This document shows positions 55,928 to 64,000 of a stretch of 64,000 nt of DNA, piece by piece (position 1 is the stretch's first letter; each line of letters opens with the position of its first letter). Under the pieces are notes generated by a model that saw only the letters and a program-made list of their open reading frames with translations, did not search any database and was not told where the DNA came from. Where the stretch lies: NCBI GenBank assembly GCA_044226395.1, contig JBGAHD010000004.1, positions 372,001 to 436,000 of the forward strand. The letters are read 5' to 3'. The position numbers and the translations under genes were made by a program. The stretch is from JBGAHD01 sp044226395 (GTDB lineage Bacteria; Pseudomonadota; Gammaproteobacteria; Xanthomonadales; Ahniellaceae).

Positions 55928-56413
55928 ATGACGCCGCTGGAGCGCGCCTTCGCGGGCGAGGCGTCGTTGTCGACGCCCACCACGAGCGCGCGCTTGGTCG
56001 AGGGCCTGCGACGTCATGTCGTGGCCCTGATCAGTCTGTTCGTGGCGTTGACGGGCCTGGGCTACAACACCTGGCGCAACGAGACCACCGAAGCGCATCG
56101 CAACATCCGCCAGGCCGCGTTCGTGATGCTCGAGCAATTGGGCGAGCTGCAGCAAGTCGTCGATCAGCGCTTCTACGCGGGCAAGTCCAACGACGTCAAT
56201 CGCATCCAGGGCTGGGGCAAAATCACCCTGGTGCGCGACATGAGCATGCTGATCTCGGCCACGACTTCGCAACAAGCCTCGCGCCTGTACGGCGTATGGA
56301 CCGATCAGCTCGAGCGCATGGACGCCGGCGACCCCGAGGCCGAGCGGCAAATCTCGCGCGCGATCATGGCCACGCGCGAGCAAGTGCTGCGCGATCTCGA
56401 AGCCCTGCGCTGA
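55928..56413 (+). CDS. Uncharacterised single-pass membrane protein linked to the RiPP operon
   Basis: 161 residues, beginning 2 bases after the DoxX stop. One hydrophobic segment (HVVALISLFVALTGLGY, about 30-46) followed by a long helical domain without cysteines (AHRNIRQAAFVMLEQLGELQ, VDQRFYAGKSNDVNRIQGWG). I do not recognise it. The tight spacing places it in the hvf transcription unit. The domain after the membrane helix probably lies in the periplasm, with a sensor-like arrangement, but nothing shows a ligand. Confidence 0.8.
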   Translation: MTPLERAFAGEASLSTPTTSARLVEGLRRHVVALISLFVALTGLGYNTWRNETTEAHRNIRQAAFVMLEQLGELQQVVDQRFYAGKSNDVNRIQGWGKITLVRDMSMLISATTSQQASRLYGVWTDQLERMDAGDPEAERQISRAIMATREQVLRDLEALR

Positions 56414-56543
56414 CCGACGCCGCCGCGCGCGCCGCGGCGCGATCGACAACCCGCGTACAATCATCGCCGCACGCGACCTCTCTTTTCAGGAGCCTCACCA
56501 TGGGCAGCCATCGACAATCGACGCTCGCACGGAGACCGCTCGC

Positions 56544-58583
56544 ATGAGCACGCGCATCGTGGTCATCGGCGGCGGCTTCGCGGGCGTCAAATGCGCGCGC
56601 GTGCTGACGCGCGAACTCGGCGACCAGGCCGAGGTCATCGTCTTCAGCCGCGACAATCACATGGTCTTTCAGCCCCTGCTGCCCGATGTCGCCGGGTCCT
56701 CGCTCAATCCGCGCGCGGTGGCGCCGCCGCTGCGGCAGTTGTTGCCGCGCGCGCAATGCCGCACCGAGGAGGTCACGGGCATCCATATCGAATCGCGCCA
56801 GATCTCGCACCTGGGTCACGATGGCGCGCCACGACCGATGTCGTTCGATCATCTGGTGATCGCGTGCGGCAATGTGGTCAATCTCAATCTGTTGCCGGGC
56901 ATGGCGAGTCATGCCTTGCCATTGAAAACCATTGGCGATGCCATCGCCATGCGCGCGCACGTGATGCAGCAGCTGGAGAAGGCCGATCTGGCCGAGACCC
57001 CAGCGCAACGGCGCTACTACCTGACCTTCATCGTGGTCGGCGGCGGTTTCAGTGGCGTCGAAGTCGCGGGCGAGCTCAACGATCTGATTCGCGGCGTGCT
57101 GCCGATCTATCCGCGCGTGAACGCCGACGACGTGCGCGTGACCTTGCTGCACGGCCAGCCGCAGATCCTGCCCGAAGTCAGCCCGAAGCTGCGCGAGTTC
57201 GCGCGCGCGCGCATGGTTCGTCGCGGCATCGAAGTGATCACCGAGGCCATGGTGACCGAAGTCACCGCGCGCGGCGCCTTGCTCGCCGATGGTCGCAAGA
57301 TCGAGGGCGCGACCGTGGTCTGCACCGTCGGCACCACCACCAATGCCCTGGTCGCGCGCCTGGACGTGCCGAAGGAGCGCGGTCGATTGATCACCGAACC
57401 CGATCTGCGCCTGAAGGATCGCGATCGCGTCTGGGCCGTGGGCGATTGCGCGATGATCGTCAACGCCTACGATGGCAAGGTCGCGCCGCCGACCTCGCAA
57501 TTCGGTGAGCGCGAAGGCTGCCAATGCGCGCTCAACATCGCGCGCATGGTACGCGGCGAGGCCACGCGGCCGTTCCGCTATCGCCCGATCGGCGTGGCCT
57601 GCGGCATCGGCGGTCGCGAAGCCGTGGCCGAGATCCTGGGCATCAAGCTCTCGGGCTTCATCGCGTGGTGGATGTGGCGCAGCGCGTTCCTGCTCAAGAT
57701 CCCGTCGCTGGCGCAGAAGATCAAGGTGGGTTTCGACTGGGCCTGGGAGCTGGTGTTCCCGCGCGATCTCTCGCACTTCCGACCCACGCAATCCGATCCG
57801 ATCGCGCGCGCGCGGTTCGGCGCGGGCGAAGAACTGTTCACGCGCGACACGCCGTTGAAATCTTACTTCGCCATCGAGACGGGCGAGGCCGAAGTGGTCA
57901 AGTGCGATGGCGCGGGTGGTACCTGCGTGCTCGGCGTGTTCGGGCCGGGCGCTGTGCTCGGCGATGCGACGCTCGCGGAATTCGGCGCGGAAGCTGTGCG
58001 CGTGCGCGCGCGCACGGCACTCGAGGTCTACACCATCGGCAAGGATTCGCTGTCGCGCCTGTCGCAGGCGCTGGCGCCGATCGAAGCCATCGTGCAGCGC
58101 GCGGTCGATCGTCCGCGCATGAGCATCTGGCGTCATCACCCCGAAGTGATGCGCGAGTTGTCGACTCTGCGCGTGGAGCAATTGCCGCGCAGCTATCCGA
58201 TGATCGCGGTCGAGGGCACGAGCGCGCTGGGCGAGGTCTACAACACCCTCATCGACGAACGTCATGGCTGTGTGCTGGTGCTCGACGGCGGTCGACTGAG
58301 CGGCATCGCCGCGCGCACCGACTTGCTCGACGCGCTGGGCCGCGGCGCCACGCGCGATACGCCGGTGCGCGAGGTGATGAATCGCCGCGTCGTGGTGATG
58401 CAAGGCACCGACCCCGCCGCGCGCGCGGCCGAACGCATGGCCGACGATGGCCTCAAGTTTCTGCCCGTGGTCGACGAGGCACGGCGTCCGATCGCGGTGC
58501 TCACGTCGGATGATTTCGTGCGCTACGCGTTGGCGCATGCGGCGATGGCGCCATCGGCGGAAGCCGCGCACGCGATGCAGTGA
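56544..58583 (+). CDS. Type II NADH dehydrogenase fused to cyclic-nucleotide-binding and CBS domains
   Basis: 679 residues, about 250 longer than ordinary NDH-2. Residues 1-415 are NDH-2: FAD motif IVVIGGGFAGVKCARVL, second Rossmann motif FIVVGGGFSGVEVAGEL, WAVGDCAMI and the amphipathic FIAWWMWRSAFLLKIPSL helix. Residues about 425-520 form a CRP-like cNMP-binding barrel (FGAGEELFTRDTPLKSYFAI, FGPGAVLGDATLAEF). Residues about 545-665 are a CBS pair (GCVLVLDGGRLSGIAARTDL, then VREVMNRRVVVMQ and FLPVVDEARRPIAVLTSDD). NDH-2 passes electrons from NADH to quinone without pumping. The added domains suggest control by a nucleotide. It lies 130 bases after the hvf-linked gene. Confidence 0.93.
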   Translation: MSTRIVVIGGGFAGVKCARVLTRELGDQAEVIVFSRDNHMVFQPLLPDVAGSSLNPRAVAPPLRQLLPRAQCRTEEVTGIHIESRQISHLGHDGAPRPMSFDHLVIACGNVVNLNLLPGMASHALPLKTIGDAIAMRAHVMQQLEKADLAETPAQRRYYLTFIVVGGGFSGVEVAGELNDLIRGVLPIYPRVNADDVRVTLLHGQPQILPEVSPKLREFARARMVRRGIEVITEAMVTEVTARGALLADGRKIEGATVVCTVGTTTNALVARLDVPKERGRLITEPDLRLKDRDRVWAVGDCAMIVNAYDGKVAPPTSQFGEREGCQCALNIARMVRGEATRPFRYRPIGVACGIGGREAVAEILGIKLSGFIAWWMWRSAFLLKIPSLAQKIKVGFDWAWELVFPRDLSHFRPTQSDPIARARFGAGEELFTRDTPLKSYFAIETGEAEVVKCDGAGGTCVLGVFGPGAVLGDATLAEFGAEAVRVRARTALEVYTIGKDSLSRLSQALAPIEAIVQRAVDRPRMSIWRHHPEVMRELSTLRVEQLPRSYPMIAVEGTSALGEVYNTLIDERHGCVLVLDGGRLSGIAARTDLLDALGRGATRDTPVREVMNRRVVVMQGTDPAARAAERMADDGLKFLPVVDEARRPIAVLTSDDFVRYALAHAAMAPSAEAAHAMQ

Positions 58584-58710
58584 GGACGTGGCGCTTGCCG
58601 AGACGCGCAAGGTCTCGGCGGGGCCACGAAACTCGATGAGCCGCGCGCGAAACGTCTCTCGCGCGCGGACTACTTAAGTCGCCATCACCCGCGTCGCCGC
58701 GAACGAGTCC

Positions 58711-59904
58711 TTACGCCGTCGCCACCCGACGCACCGACGCCACGACCGCGTGCTCGGCCGCGCGATCGAGCGCTTCGGAAAGATCGGCGCGCAGATCGCG
58801 CGCATCCTCGATGCCCACGCTCAATCGCAACAATGCATCGTCGATGCCGGCCACACGGCGCGCTTCGGGCGTCATCGAGGCATGCGTCATCGTCGCCGGA
58901 TGCGCGACCAGGCTCTCGACGCCGCCCAAGGATTCGGCCAGCGAGAAGCAGCGCAAGCCGTCGAGGAACGCGCGAATCGCGGCCTCGCCGCCTTCGAGTT
59001 CGAAACTCAACATCGCACCGAAACCCTGCTGCTGCCTCGCCGCGAGCGCATGGCCCGGATGCGTCGCCAGGCCCGGGTAGTACACGCGTCGCACGGCCGG
59101 ATGCGCGGCGAGCAGGTCAGCCAGCGTCGCCGCGTTGTCCTGATGCGCGCGCAGTCGCGGCCCGAGCGTGCGCAGGCCCCGCAAGGTGAGGTAACTGTCG
59201 AACGGTGAACCCGTGAGGCCCAGCACATTGGCCCAATACGCGATCGATTCGCCGAGCGCCGCATCGCGCGCGATCACCGCGCCACCGACCACGTCGCTGT
59301 GGCCGTTGATGTACTTCGTGGTCGAGTGCACCACCAGATCGGCGCCCAGCGTCAACGGTTGCTGCAAGGCTGGCGACAGAAACGTGTTGTCGACCACCAC
59401 GCAAGCGCCCACGGCTTTTGCGGCGCGCGCGAGGCCGGCGATGTCGGTGATGCGCAGCAAGGGATTCGACGGCGTCTCGATCCACACCATGTCGGGCTTG
59501 TGCGCGAGTTCCGTCGCCCAGGTCGCGCTGTCGGTCAGATCGGCCAAGCGCAAGCGGAAGCGTCCCTTGCGCGCCCACGAATCGAGCAAGCGCCAGGTAC
59601 CGCCATAGCAATCGTGCGCGGCTAGCACCAGCGCATTCGCCGGCAAGGTTTCCAGCGCCAGCGCCACGGCCGCCATGCCGCTGGCGGTGACGATGGCGGA
59701 ATGGCCTTGTTCGAGTTCGGCCAGCGCCTCGCCCAAGAGATCGCGCGTCGGATTGGCCGTGCGCGAATAATCGTAACGTCGCTTGTGACCGAAGCCGGCG
59801 AAGGTGTAGTTGGTCGACAGATGCAGCGGCGGCACGACCGCGCCGAACTGCGTGTCGGATTCAATGCCGGCGCGCACGGCGCGCGTGATCGCGGAGCGGC
59901 TCAT
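58711..59904 (-). CDS. metB: Cystathionine gamma-synthase (MetB)
   Basis: 397 residues from ATG 59904. A PLP enzyme of the Cys/Met family that joins O-succinylhomoserine and cysteine. PLP Lys is in VVHSTTKYINGHSDVVGG, with the IETPSNPLLRITDI and DNTFLSPALQQPL blocks. Resemblance to homocysteine-forming relatives is possible, but the SAM riboswitch upstream and the wording favour MetB. It is preceded by a SAM riboswitch and a short coupled open frame. Confidence 0.92.
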   Translation of the reverse strand: MSRSAITRAVRAGIESDTQFGAVVPPLHLSTNYTFAGFGHKRRYDYSRTANPTRDLLGEALAELEQGHSAIVTASGMAAVALALETLPANALVLAAHDCYGGTWRLLDSWARKGRFRLRLADLTDSATWATELAHKPDMVWIETPSNPLLRITDIAGLARAAKAVGACVVVDNTFLSPALQQPLTLGADLVVHSTTKYINGHSDVVGGAVIARDAALGESIAYWANVLGLTGSPFDSYLTLRGLRTLGPRLRAHQDNAATLADLLAAHPAVRRVYYPGLATHPGHALAARQQQGFGAMLSFELEGGEAAIRAFLDGLRCFSLAESLGGVESLVAHPATMTHASMTPEARRVAGIDDALLRLSVGIEDARDLRADLSEALDRAAEHAVVASVRRVATA

Positions 59905-59993
59905 GAGCGACACGCTCCGCATCGACGAATGCGCGCGCGATCACGCGCTGGTGTGCGTTGCTGTGGCCAGGGTCGTGCTGAGGTCGAGGTCAT
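59901..59993 (-). other. Short open frame between riboswitch and metB
   Basis: A 30-codon frame starts at ATG 59993 with a good ribosome site (CGGAGA, 6-7 bases away) and its stop TGA overlaps the metB start (ATGA). It has no Met-rich or other recognisable content. It may be a coupling leader peptide, or chance. Confidence 0.35.
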
Positions 59994-60083
59994 CGCGGGT
60001 CTCCGAAGGTGGCATCGAGCCCCAGCGGATTCCGGATACGAGTGTCGCGGGCGAGACGCGGCGCGCGCGAATCGCTGGCGACA

Positions 60084-60214
60084 TCTCATCTTCCGGCTGA
60101 CAGCAGCGGCAAGGCCGCCCTTCACCCGCAGGAGTTGGCACCTTTCGCACGGTGTTGCCATGCGTGGGTTGCCCCGGCGTCATTGGGCCTGTCCCTCAGC
60201 CGGTCTCGATGAGA
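60084..60214 (-). promoter_or_regulatory. SAM riboswitch (S-box, SAM-I type)
   Basis: Read on the minus strand, the 131-base element starts with P1 TCTCATC (60214-60208) and closes with GATGAGA (60090-60084). Between them are the core sequences of the S-box aptamer: GAGGGACAGGCCCAATGA, then GGGGCAACC, and AAGGTGCCAACTCC on the 3' side. S-box RNAs bind S-adenosylmethionine and switch off methionine genes. metB begins 180 bases downstream, so this is its control element. Confidence 0.93.
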
Positions 60215-60311
60215 AGCGAGATGACGATAGGTCGCGCGTGGCCGCGCGGTCAAATGCATTTTGGTGCTAACGAGCGCGCGTCGGCGCGCGAAAGGCCGCG
60301 ACTCGCGATCG

Positions 60312-61505
60312 CTACCAGGCGAAGCAGAGCCCTTCGCCGTCGGGATCGGGATAGTGCGCGCTGTAGTCGTGCGCGGCCAGCAGCACCGGATCGTTCCATG
60401 CCATCGCGCGCGCGCCGCGATCGCGGAAGAACAACTGCGGGCGATGACCACCATGCAGCACCACGCGCGCGAGCGTCACTTCGTCGGCGGCCTCGATCGC
60501 GGCGGGCGCGACGAAGCGTCGGCAACTCAAGCGATCGAGCAGCTCGCGCGTCATGCCCGCGACGCGGTCGGCGCTGGGCAGCACGCACAAATCCAGCGCG
60601 AGGCGTTGATCGCCGGCGACCAGGCGATCGAGGCAAGCGAGCAAGGCGCGCGGGCCCATGTCGGCCGCGAGCAGGATCTGATGACCTTCATGACGCAGCA
60701 GCAGCGCCACTTCACGCGCGCCGCGTTCGGCCTGCAAATCGGCGCCGACCGCGAGCGCGGGCAGATCGCGCACATCGTCGTCCTCGGTCCAGCCGGCGTT
60801 GGCATCGTTGGCGGCGCGCGAGGACGAAGTCCATTCGTGCGCGTCATGCTGCGCGGCGAGCGCGCTGGCGCCGCTAAACCGCGGATGTTGAACATCGCTC
60901 GCGCGCGGCGCGTCGAAGCGACGTTCGCGCGTGGCGGCGGTGGCGCGTCGACGCGCGGGTTCGATGTTCGCGGATTCGGTGGCGGCCGTGTCGGTCCAGT
61001 CGTCGATCGCCTCGCCCGGCGCCGCGGGACCGAGCACCAGCAACTCCAAACCACCGGGCAGCAGCAGCGCGCGCGGCCAGCCTTCGCGATGACTGCACAC
61101 CGGGCCGCGACCCAAGCTCGTGTTCCACCGCTCGGGCGCGCGCGCGAGTTGCGTGTCGAGATCGCCTTCGCCATCGAACTCGGCCGCGTCGAAGAAGTCC
61201 TCGTCGGCGGGCGCGTCCACGGCCTCGCGCGTGGCCGAGTTGAACCAGATCTCGCCCACGCTCACGCCCAGATCGCGGCGCGCGAGCAACTCGGCCACGC
61301 CGTCGCGCCCGGCGGCATCGGGCGCGGTGACCACGAGCAGGTCGAAGTGTCGATCTTCCGACGGCAGCCATTCCAGGCGCGAGGCCAGGGCCTCGAAGCA
61401 GCTCGCGTGGCCCGAATCGATCAGAATCCGATGCGGCGCGCGCGCGTCACCGTATTCGAGCCAGATCGTTTCGCCGTGTTCGGCCAGGAAGTCGATGCGA
61501 ATCAT
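60312..61505 (-). CDS. Metallo-beta-lactamase-fold protein with lost metal site
   Basis: 397 residues from ATG 61505 (AGGAT upstream; GTG 61508 adjacent). The fold matches ComEC-like MBL proteins: FLAEHGETIWLEYG, ILIDSGHASCFEAL, HFDLLVVT. The metal motif that should follow (family THIDADHIGG) reads TAPDAAGRDG, and the later HHG(S) site reads SADRVAG. The His ligands are missing, so it is probably a pseudoenzyme. The middle 60 residues (about 170-240) are low-complexity. It stands alone on the minus strand between metB and the RNase T gene. Function unknown. Confidence 0.75.
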   Translation of the reverse strand: MIRIDFLAEHGETIWLEYGDARAPHRILIDSGHASCFEALASRLEWLPSEDRHFDLLVVTAPDAAGRDGVAELLARRDLGVSVGEIWFNSATREAVDAPADEDFFDAAEFDGEGDLDTQLARAPERWNTSLGRGPVCSHREGWPRALLLPGGLELLVLGPAAPGEAIDDWTDTAATESANIEPARRRATAATRERRFDAPRASDVQHPRFSGASALAAQHDAHEWTSSSRAANDANAGWTEDDDVRDLPALAVGADLQAERGAREVALLLRHEGHQILLAADMGPRALLACLDRLVAGDQRLALDLCVLPSADRVAGMTRELLDRLSCRRFVAPAAIEAADEVTLARVVLHGGHRPQLFFRDRGARAMAWNDPVLLAAHDYSAHYPDPDGEGLCFAW

Positions 61506-61652
61506 CACGCTATCCTAGCCAGCCGAGGCCCCCGAACTGTGCGCGCCGTGGCTGATCCGACACCTCGCGCGGCCGCGCGCGACCTTGAATCGCGACGAAC
61601 CGCCAACACGTTCGCGGTTTCCCGCTTCGGCGGCATTGGCTATCCTGCGCGC

Positions 61653-62330
61653 ATGCCCGACGACATCACCAAGCCCCGCCTCGCCGACCGCTTTCGCGGC
61701 TTCCTGCCCGTGGTCGTCGACGTCGAGACCGGCGGCTTCGACAGCGAACGCGATGCCCTGCTGGAAATCGCCGCCGTGGTCGTGCGCATGGACGACGAGG
61801 GCTGGGTGGCTCCCGCCGAGACCGTGTCCACGCACGTCGTGCCCTTTCCCGGCGCCAACATCGATCCGCGTGCGCTGGAGATCACCGGCATCGATCCCAC
61901 GCACCCGTTCCGCGATGCCAAGGACGAGCGCGAGGCGCTGGACTTGATCTTCGGCCCGATCCGCAAGGCCCTGCGCCAGTTCGATTGCCAGCGCGCCATC
62001 CTGGTCGGGCACAACGCGGCCTTCGACATGAGTTTTCTCAACGCCGCGATCCGTCGCACCGGGCACAAGCGCAGTCCCTTCCATCCGTTCAGCGCCTTCG
62101 ACACGGTGTCGCTGGCGGGCCTGGCCTATGGCCAGACCGTGCTCAGCAAAGCGGCCGCCGCGGCCGATATCCCCTGGAATGGCGATGAGGCGCACTCGGC
62201 CGTGTACGACGCCGAGCGCACGGCCGAATTGTTCTGCCGCATCGTCAATCGCTGGAAACAACTGTCCGACACCCAAGCGCCCGCGGCCGTGAACCGCGAC
62301 GACCATGCCGATCTACGAATACCGAGCTGA
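61653..62330 (+). CDS. rnt: Ribonuclease T
   Basis: 225 residues. RNase T trims 3' ends of tRNA and other stable RNAs. DEDDh exonuclease motifs: VVVDVETGGFDSERDALLE (Exo I), HNAAFDMSFLNAA (Exo II) and HSAVYDAERTAELF (Exo III). Wording ITGIDPTHPFRDA is RNase T-like. Its end overlaps the FmdB gene by 26 bases. Confidence 0.96.
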   Translation: MPDDITKPRLADRFRGFLPVVVDVETGGFDSERDALLEIAAVVVRMDDEGWVAPAETVSTHVVPFPGANIDPRALEITGIDPTHPFRDAKDEREALDLIFGPIRKALRQFDCQRAILVGHNAAFDMSFLNAAIRRTGHKRSPFHPFSAFDTVSLAGLAYGQTVLSKAAAAADIPWNGDEAHSAVYDAERTAELFCRIVNRWKQLSDTQAPAAVNRDDHADLRIPS

Positions 62331-62586
62331 CGGCGAGACCTGCGCGTTCTGCGCCCCGGGCTTCGATCGTCTGGAAAAACTCAGCGATCCCCCGCTGACC
62401 GCCTGCCCCGAATGCGGTCGGCCCTGTCATCGCGTCATCTCCGCCTCGACCGTGGTCATGGGCGGCGGCCATCATCTGCGCGAGAGCCATTTCTCCGAAC
62501 GCGGATTCACGCAATACAAACGCGTGGAAAAGGGCAAATACGAGAAAACCGCCGGCCCCGGCCCGGATATGATTTCGGGCGATTAG
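62305..62586 (+). CDS. FmdB-type zinc-ribbon protein
   Basis: 93 residues. It starts MPIYEYR as FmdB proteins do. Zinc-ribbon pairs are CAFC (residues 14-17) and CPEC (about 34-37), and LSDPPLTACPECG is the family hallmark. The role is probably regulatory or chaperone-like and is not established. It overlaps the end of rnt, so it is co-expressed. Confidence 0.9.
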   Translation: MPIYEYRADGETCAFCAPGFDRLEKLSDPPLTACPECGRPCHRVISASTVVMGGGHHLRESHFSERGFTQYKRVEKGKYEKTAGPGPDMISGD

Positions 62587-62682
62587 CATCCAACGCGGCA
62601 CCCTTTACCTTCCACACTGGCGCGGGGCGACAATCTTCGTATGCTTGGCGGTTCTTACAACGCCAGCCCGGAGTACCGTTGC

Positions 62683-64000
62683 ATGCGTCTTCGTCCCCTA
62701 GCCCTGTTCACCAGTGCCCTGGCCTTGGCGGCCTGCGGTGGTGGCACCACGCCGCCCGCCGAGACCGCCACGCCCACGGCCGAAATTACTGCGCCGGCGG
62801 CCGCGCCCGCCAAGCTGAGCTATCCGACCGCGCGCACGGTCGAACAGGTCGATGATTTCCACGGCACGGCCGTGTCCGATCCCTATCGCTGGATGGAGGA
62901 TCTCGACTCGCCCGAACTCAAGACCTGGATCGATGGCCAGAACGCCGTCGTGCAGCAATACCTCGCCGACGCGCCGGGCCGCGACAAAATCAAGACGCGC
63001 CTTTCCGAGCTGTGGAACTACGAGCGCTACGGCGCCATCCTGCCCAGCAAGCACGGCACGCGTTACGTCTACTCGCGCAACGATGGCCTGAAGAACCAGT
63101 TCATCGTCTACGCGCAAGATCAGCTCGACGGCGAACCGCGCGTGCTGCTCGACCCCAACACCCTGTCGAGCGACGGCACCATCGCCCTGGCCGAGACCGG
63201 CTTCAGCGACGACGGCAAGTTGTTCGCGTACTCGCTGTCCGATGGCGGTTCCGATTGGCGCACGATCAAGGTGCGCAATATCGAAACCGGCGAAGACCTG
63301 CCCGACGAAGTGCGCTGGGCCAAGTTCACCGGCATCGCCTTCGATCACGCGGGCACGGGCTTTTACTACACCGCATTCGATCCGCCGAAAGGCGAGAACG
63401 AACTCAAGGCGGTGAACAAATCGCCCAAGCTGTATTTCCACAAGCTCGGCACGCCGCAAGCGCAAGACACCCTGGTGTACGAGCGCAAGGACCAGCCCGA
63501 CTGGGGCATCGGCGCCGGCGTCAGCGAGGATGGCCGTTATTTGATTCTGGGCATCTCGCTCGGCACCGATGAGCGCAATCTGCTGTTCTACAAAGACCTC
63601 AGCAAGCCCAACGCGCCGGTCGTCGAACTGTTCAACGAATGGGTCGCGAGCTACAACTTCATCGGTAACGATGGCCCGGTGTTTTACATCGAGACCAATG
63701 ACGGCGCCGAGCGCGGTCGCGTGGTCGCGGTCGACACCTCGAAGAAGGGCAAGCCGGTCCTGCGCGAAGTGATCGCGCAGTCCGACGCCACGCTCACCAG
63801 CGTGAGCATGATCAACCACACTCTGGTCGCCAACTACCTCAAGGACGCGCGCAGCGCCGTGAGCGTGTTCGGCACCGATGGCAAGTTGATTCGCGAGATC
63901 GCGCTGCCGGGCCTGGGCACGGCCAGCGGATTCGATGGTCGCGCCGATGGCGACGAGGCGTTTTTCTCCTACGCCGATTTCGTCACGCCGGTCTCGCTGT
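62683..64000 (+). CDS. Prolyl oligopeptidase (S9A) lipoprotein, N-terminal part
   Basis: Starts at ATG 62683 and runs off the window after 439 codons. A lipoprotein signal (FTSALALAAC, lipobox Cys) is followed by a short Thr/Pro spacer and the S9A start (VSDPYRWMEDLDSPELKTWI). Beta-propeller blades follow (GFSDDGKLFAYSLSDGGSDW, AFDHAGTGFYYTAFD, GVSEDGRYLILGIS). The catalytic domain with Ser, Asp and His lies beyond 64000. S9A enzymes cut short proline peptides, here on the periplasmic side. Confidence 0.95.
   Translation, partial: MRLRPLALFTSALALAACGGGTTPPAETATPTAEITAPAAAPAKLSYPTARTVEQVDDFHGTAVSDPYRWMEDLDSPELKTWIDGQNAVVQQYLADAPGRDKIKTRLSELWNYERYGAILPSKHGTRYVYSRNDGLKNQFIVYAQDQLDGEPRVLLDPNTLSSDGTIALAETGFSDDGKLFAYSLSDGGSDWRTIKVRNIETGEDLPDEVRWAKFTGIAFDHAGTGFYYTAFDPPKGENELKAVNKSPKLYFHKLGTPQAQDTLVYERKDQPDWGIGAGVSEDGRYLILGISLGTDERNLLFYKDLSKPNAPVVELFNEWVASYNFIGNDGPVFYIETNDGAERGRVVAVDTSKKGKPVLREVIAQSDATLTSVSMINHTLVANYLKDARSAVSVFGTDGKLIREIALPGLGTASGFDGRADGDEAFFSYADFVTPVSL

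Noticed and set aside
56364..58610. 748-codon minus-strand frame opposite the NDH-2 fusion gene
   Set aside because: Antisense shadow. The plus-strand gene has clear catalytic motifs throughout.

Overview
The window is high-GC DNA from a gammaproteobacterium, most likely of the order Lysobacterales (Xanthomonadales). The clearest sign is the gene order asd, fimV, truA, trpF, trpB, trpA, accD, folC, SPOR, cvpA, purF, all on the minus strand, which is typical of that order. The metG / rnf / nth neighbourhood, the RNase T gene and the many secreted proteins with C-terminal tags agree with this. I saw no tRNA, rRNA, CRISPR array, insertion sequence or prophage.

Layout. 1-3.3 kb: end of an Atm1-type ABC exporter, a receiver-like/winged-helix protein of unknown role, a periplasmic cyclophilin and lpxH. 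3.3-9.9 kb: an accessory minus-strand block with an orphan Imm11-like gene, three equal-length paralogues carrying a variant IPTL-CTERM tail (here IPTM), a short single-domain relative and a secreted dockerin protein. Three of these form an apparent operon (dockerin protein, short cohesin-like protein, third IPTM protein). 10.2-26.1 kb: housekeeping genes, with a DUF455 gene, the purF-to-fimV run, then asd, aroC and prmB. 26.1-36.1 kb: SCO1-like protein, psd, a lytic transglycosylase, a HerA-like ATPase, greB, DUF1444 and DUF3025 genes and rimO. 36.2-41.5 kb: a secreted DUF4038-type glycosidase, a dienelactone hydrolase/HIT pair and a TetR regulator divergent from an NmrA/SDR pair, with a clear operator between them. 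41.5-46.1 kb: DUF4410, dcd, mrp and divergent metG. 46.1-51.9 kb: a reduced Rnf cluster (rnfA-like, B, D, G, E, then nth) that lacks rnfC and is interrupted by a gene on the other strand. 51.9-58.6 kb: a MalM-like protein, then a metal-binding RiPP operon (HvfA precursor, DUF692 enzyme, DUF2063 partner, DoxX) followed by a small membrane protein and an NDH-2 fused to cyclic-nucleotide and CBS domains. 58.7-64 kb: metB behind a SAM riboswitch, a metallo-beta-lactamase-like pseudoenzyme, RNase T, an FmdB zinc ribbon and the start of a prolyl oligopeptidase.

The items most worth following up are: (1) a possible stand-alone cohesin/dockerin surface system tied to an IPTM sorting tail; (2) the HvfABCD RiPP operon, with its EGxCG-repeat precursor and a long hairpin just after it; (3) an Rnf complex that has lost most of its [2Fe-2S] cysteines, its RnfB anchor and, locally, RnfC; (4) the three-part NDH-2/cNMP/CBS protein; (5) a shared FADGFE-type extreme C-terminus on two otherwise unrelated exported proteins. 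All family assignments come from reading motifs by eye. No database search was run.
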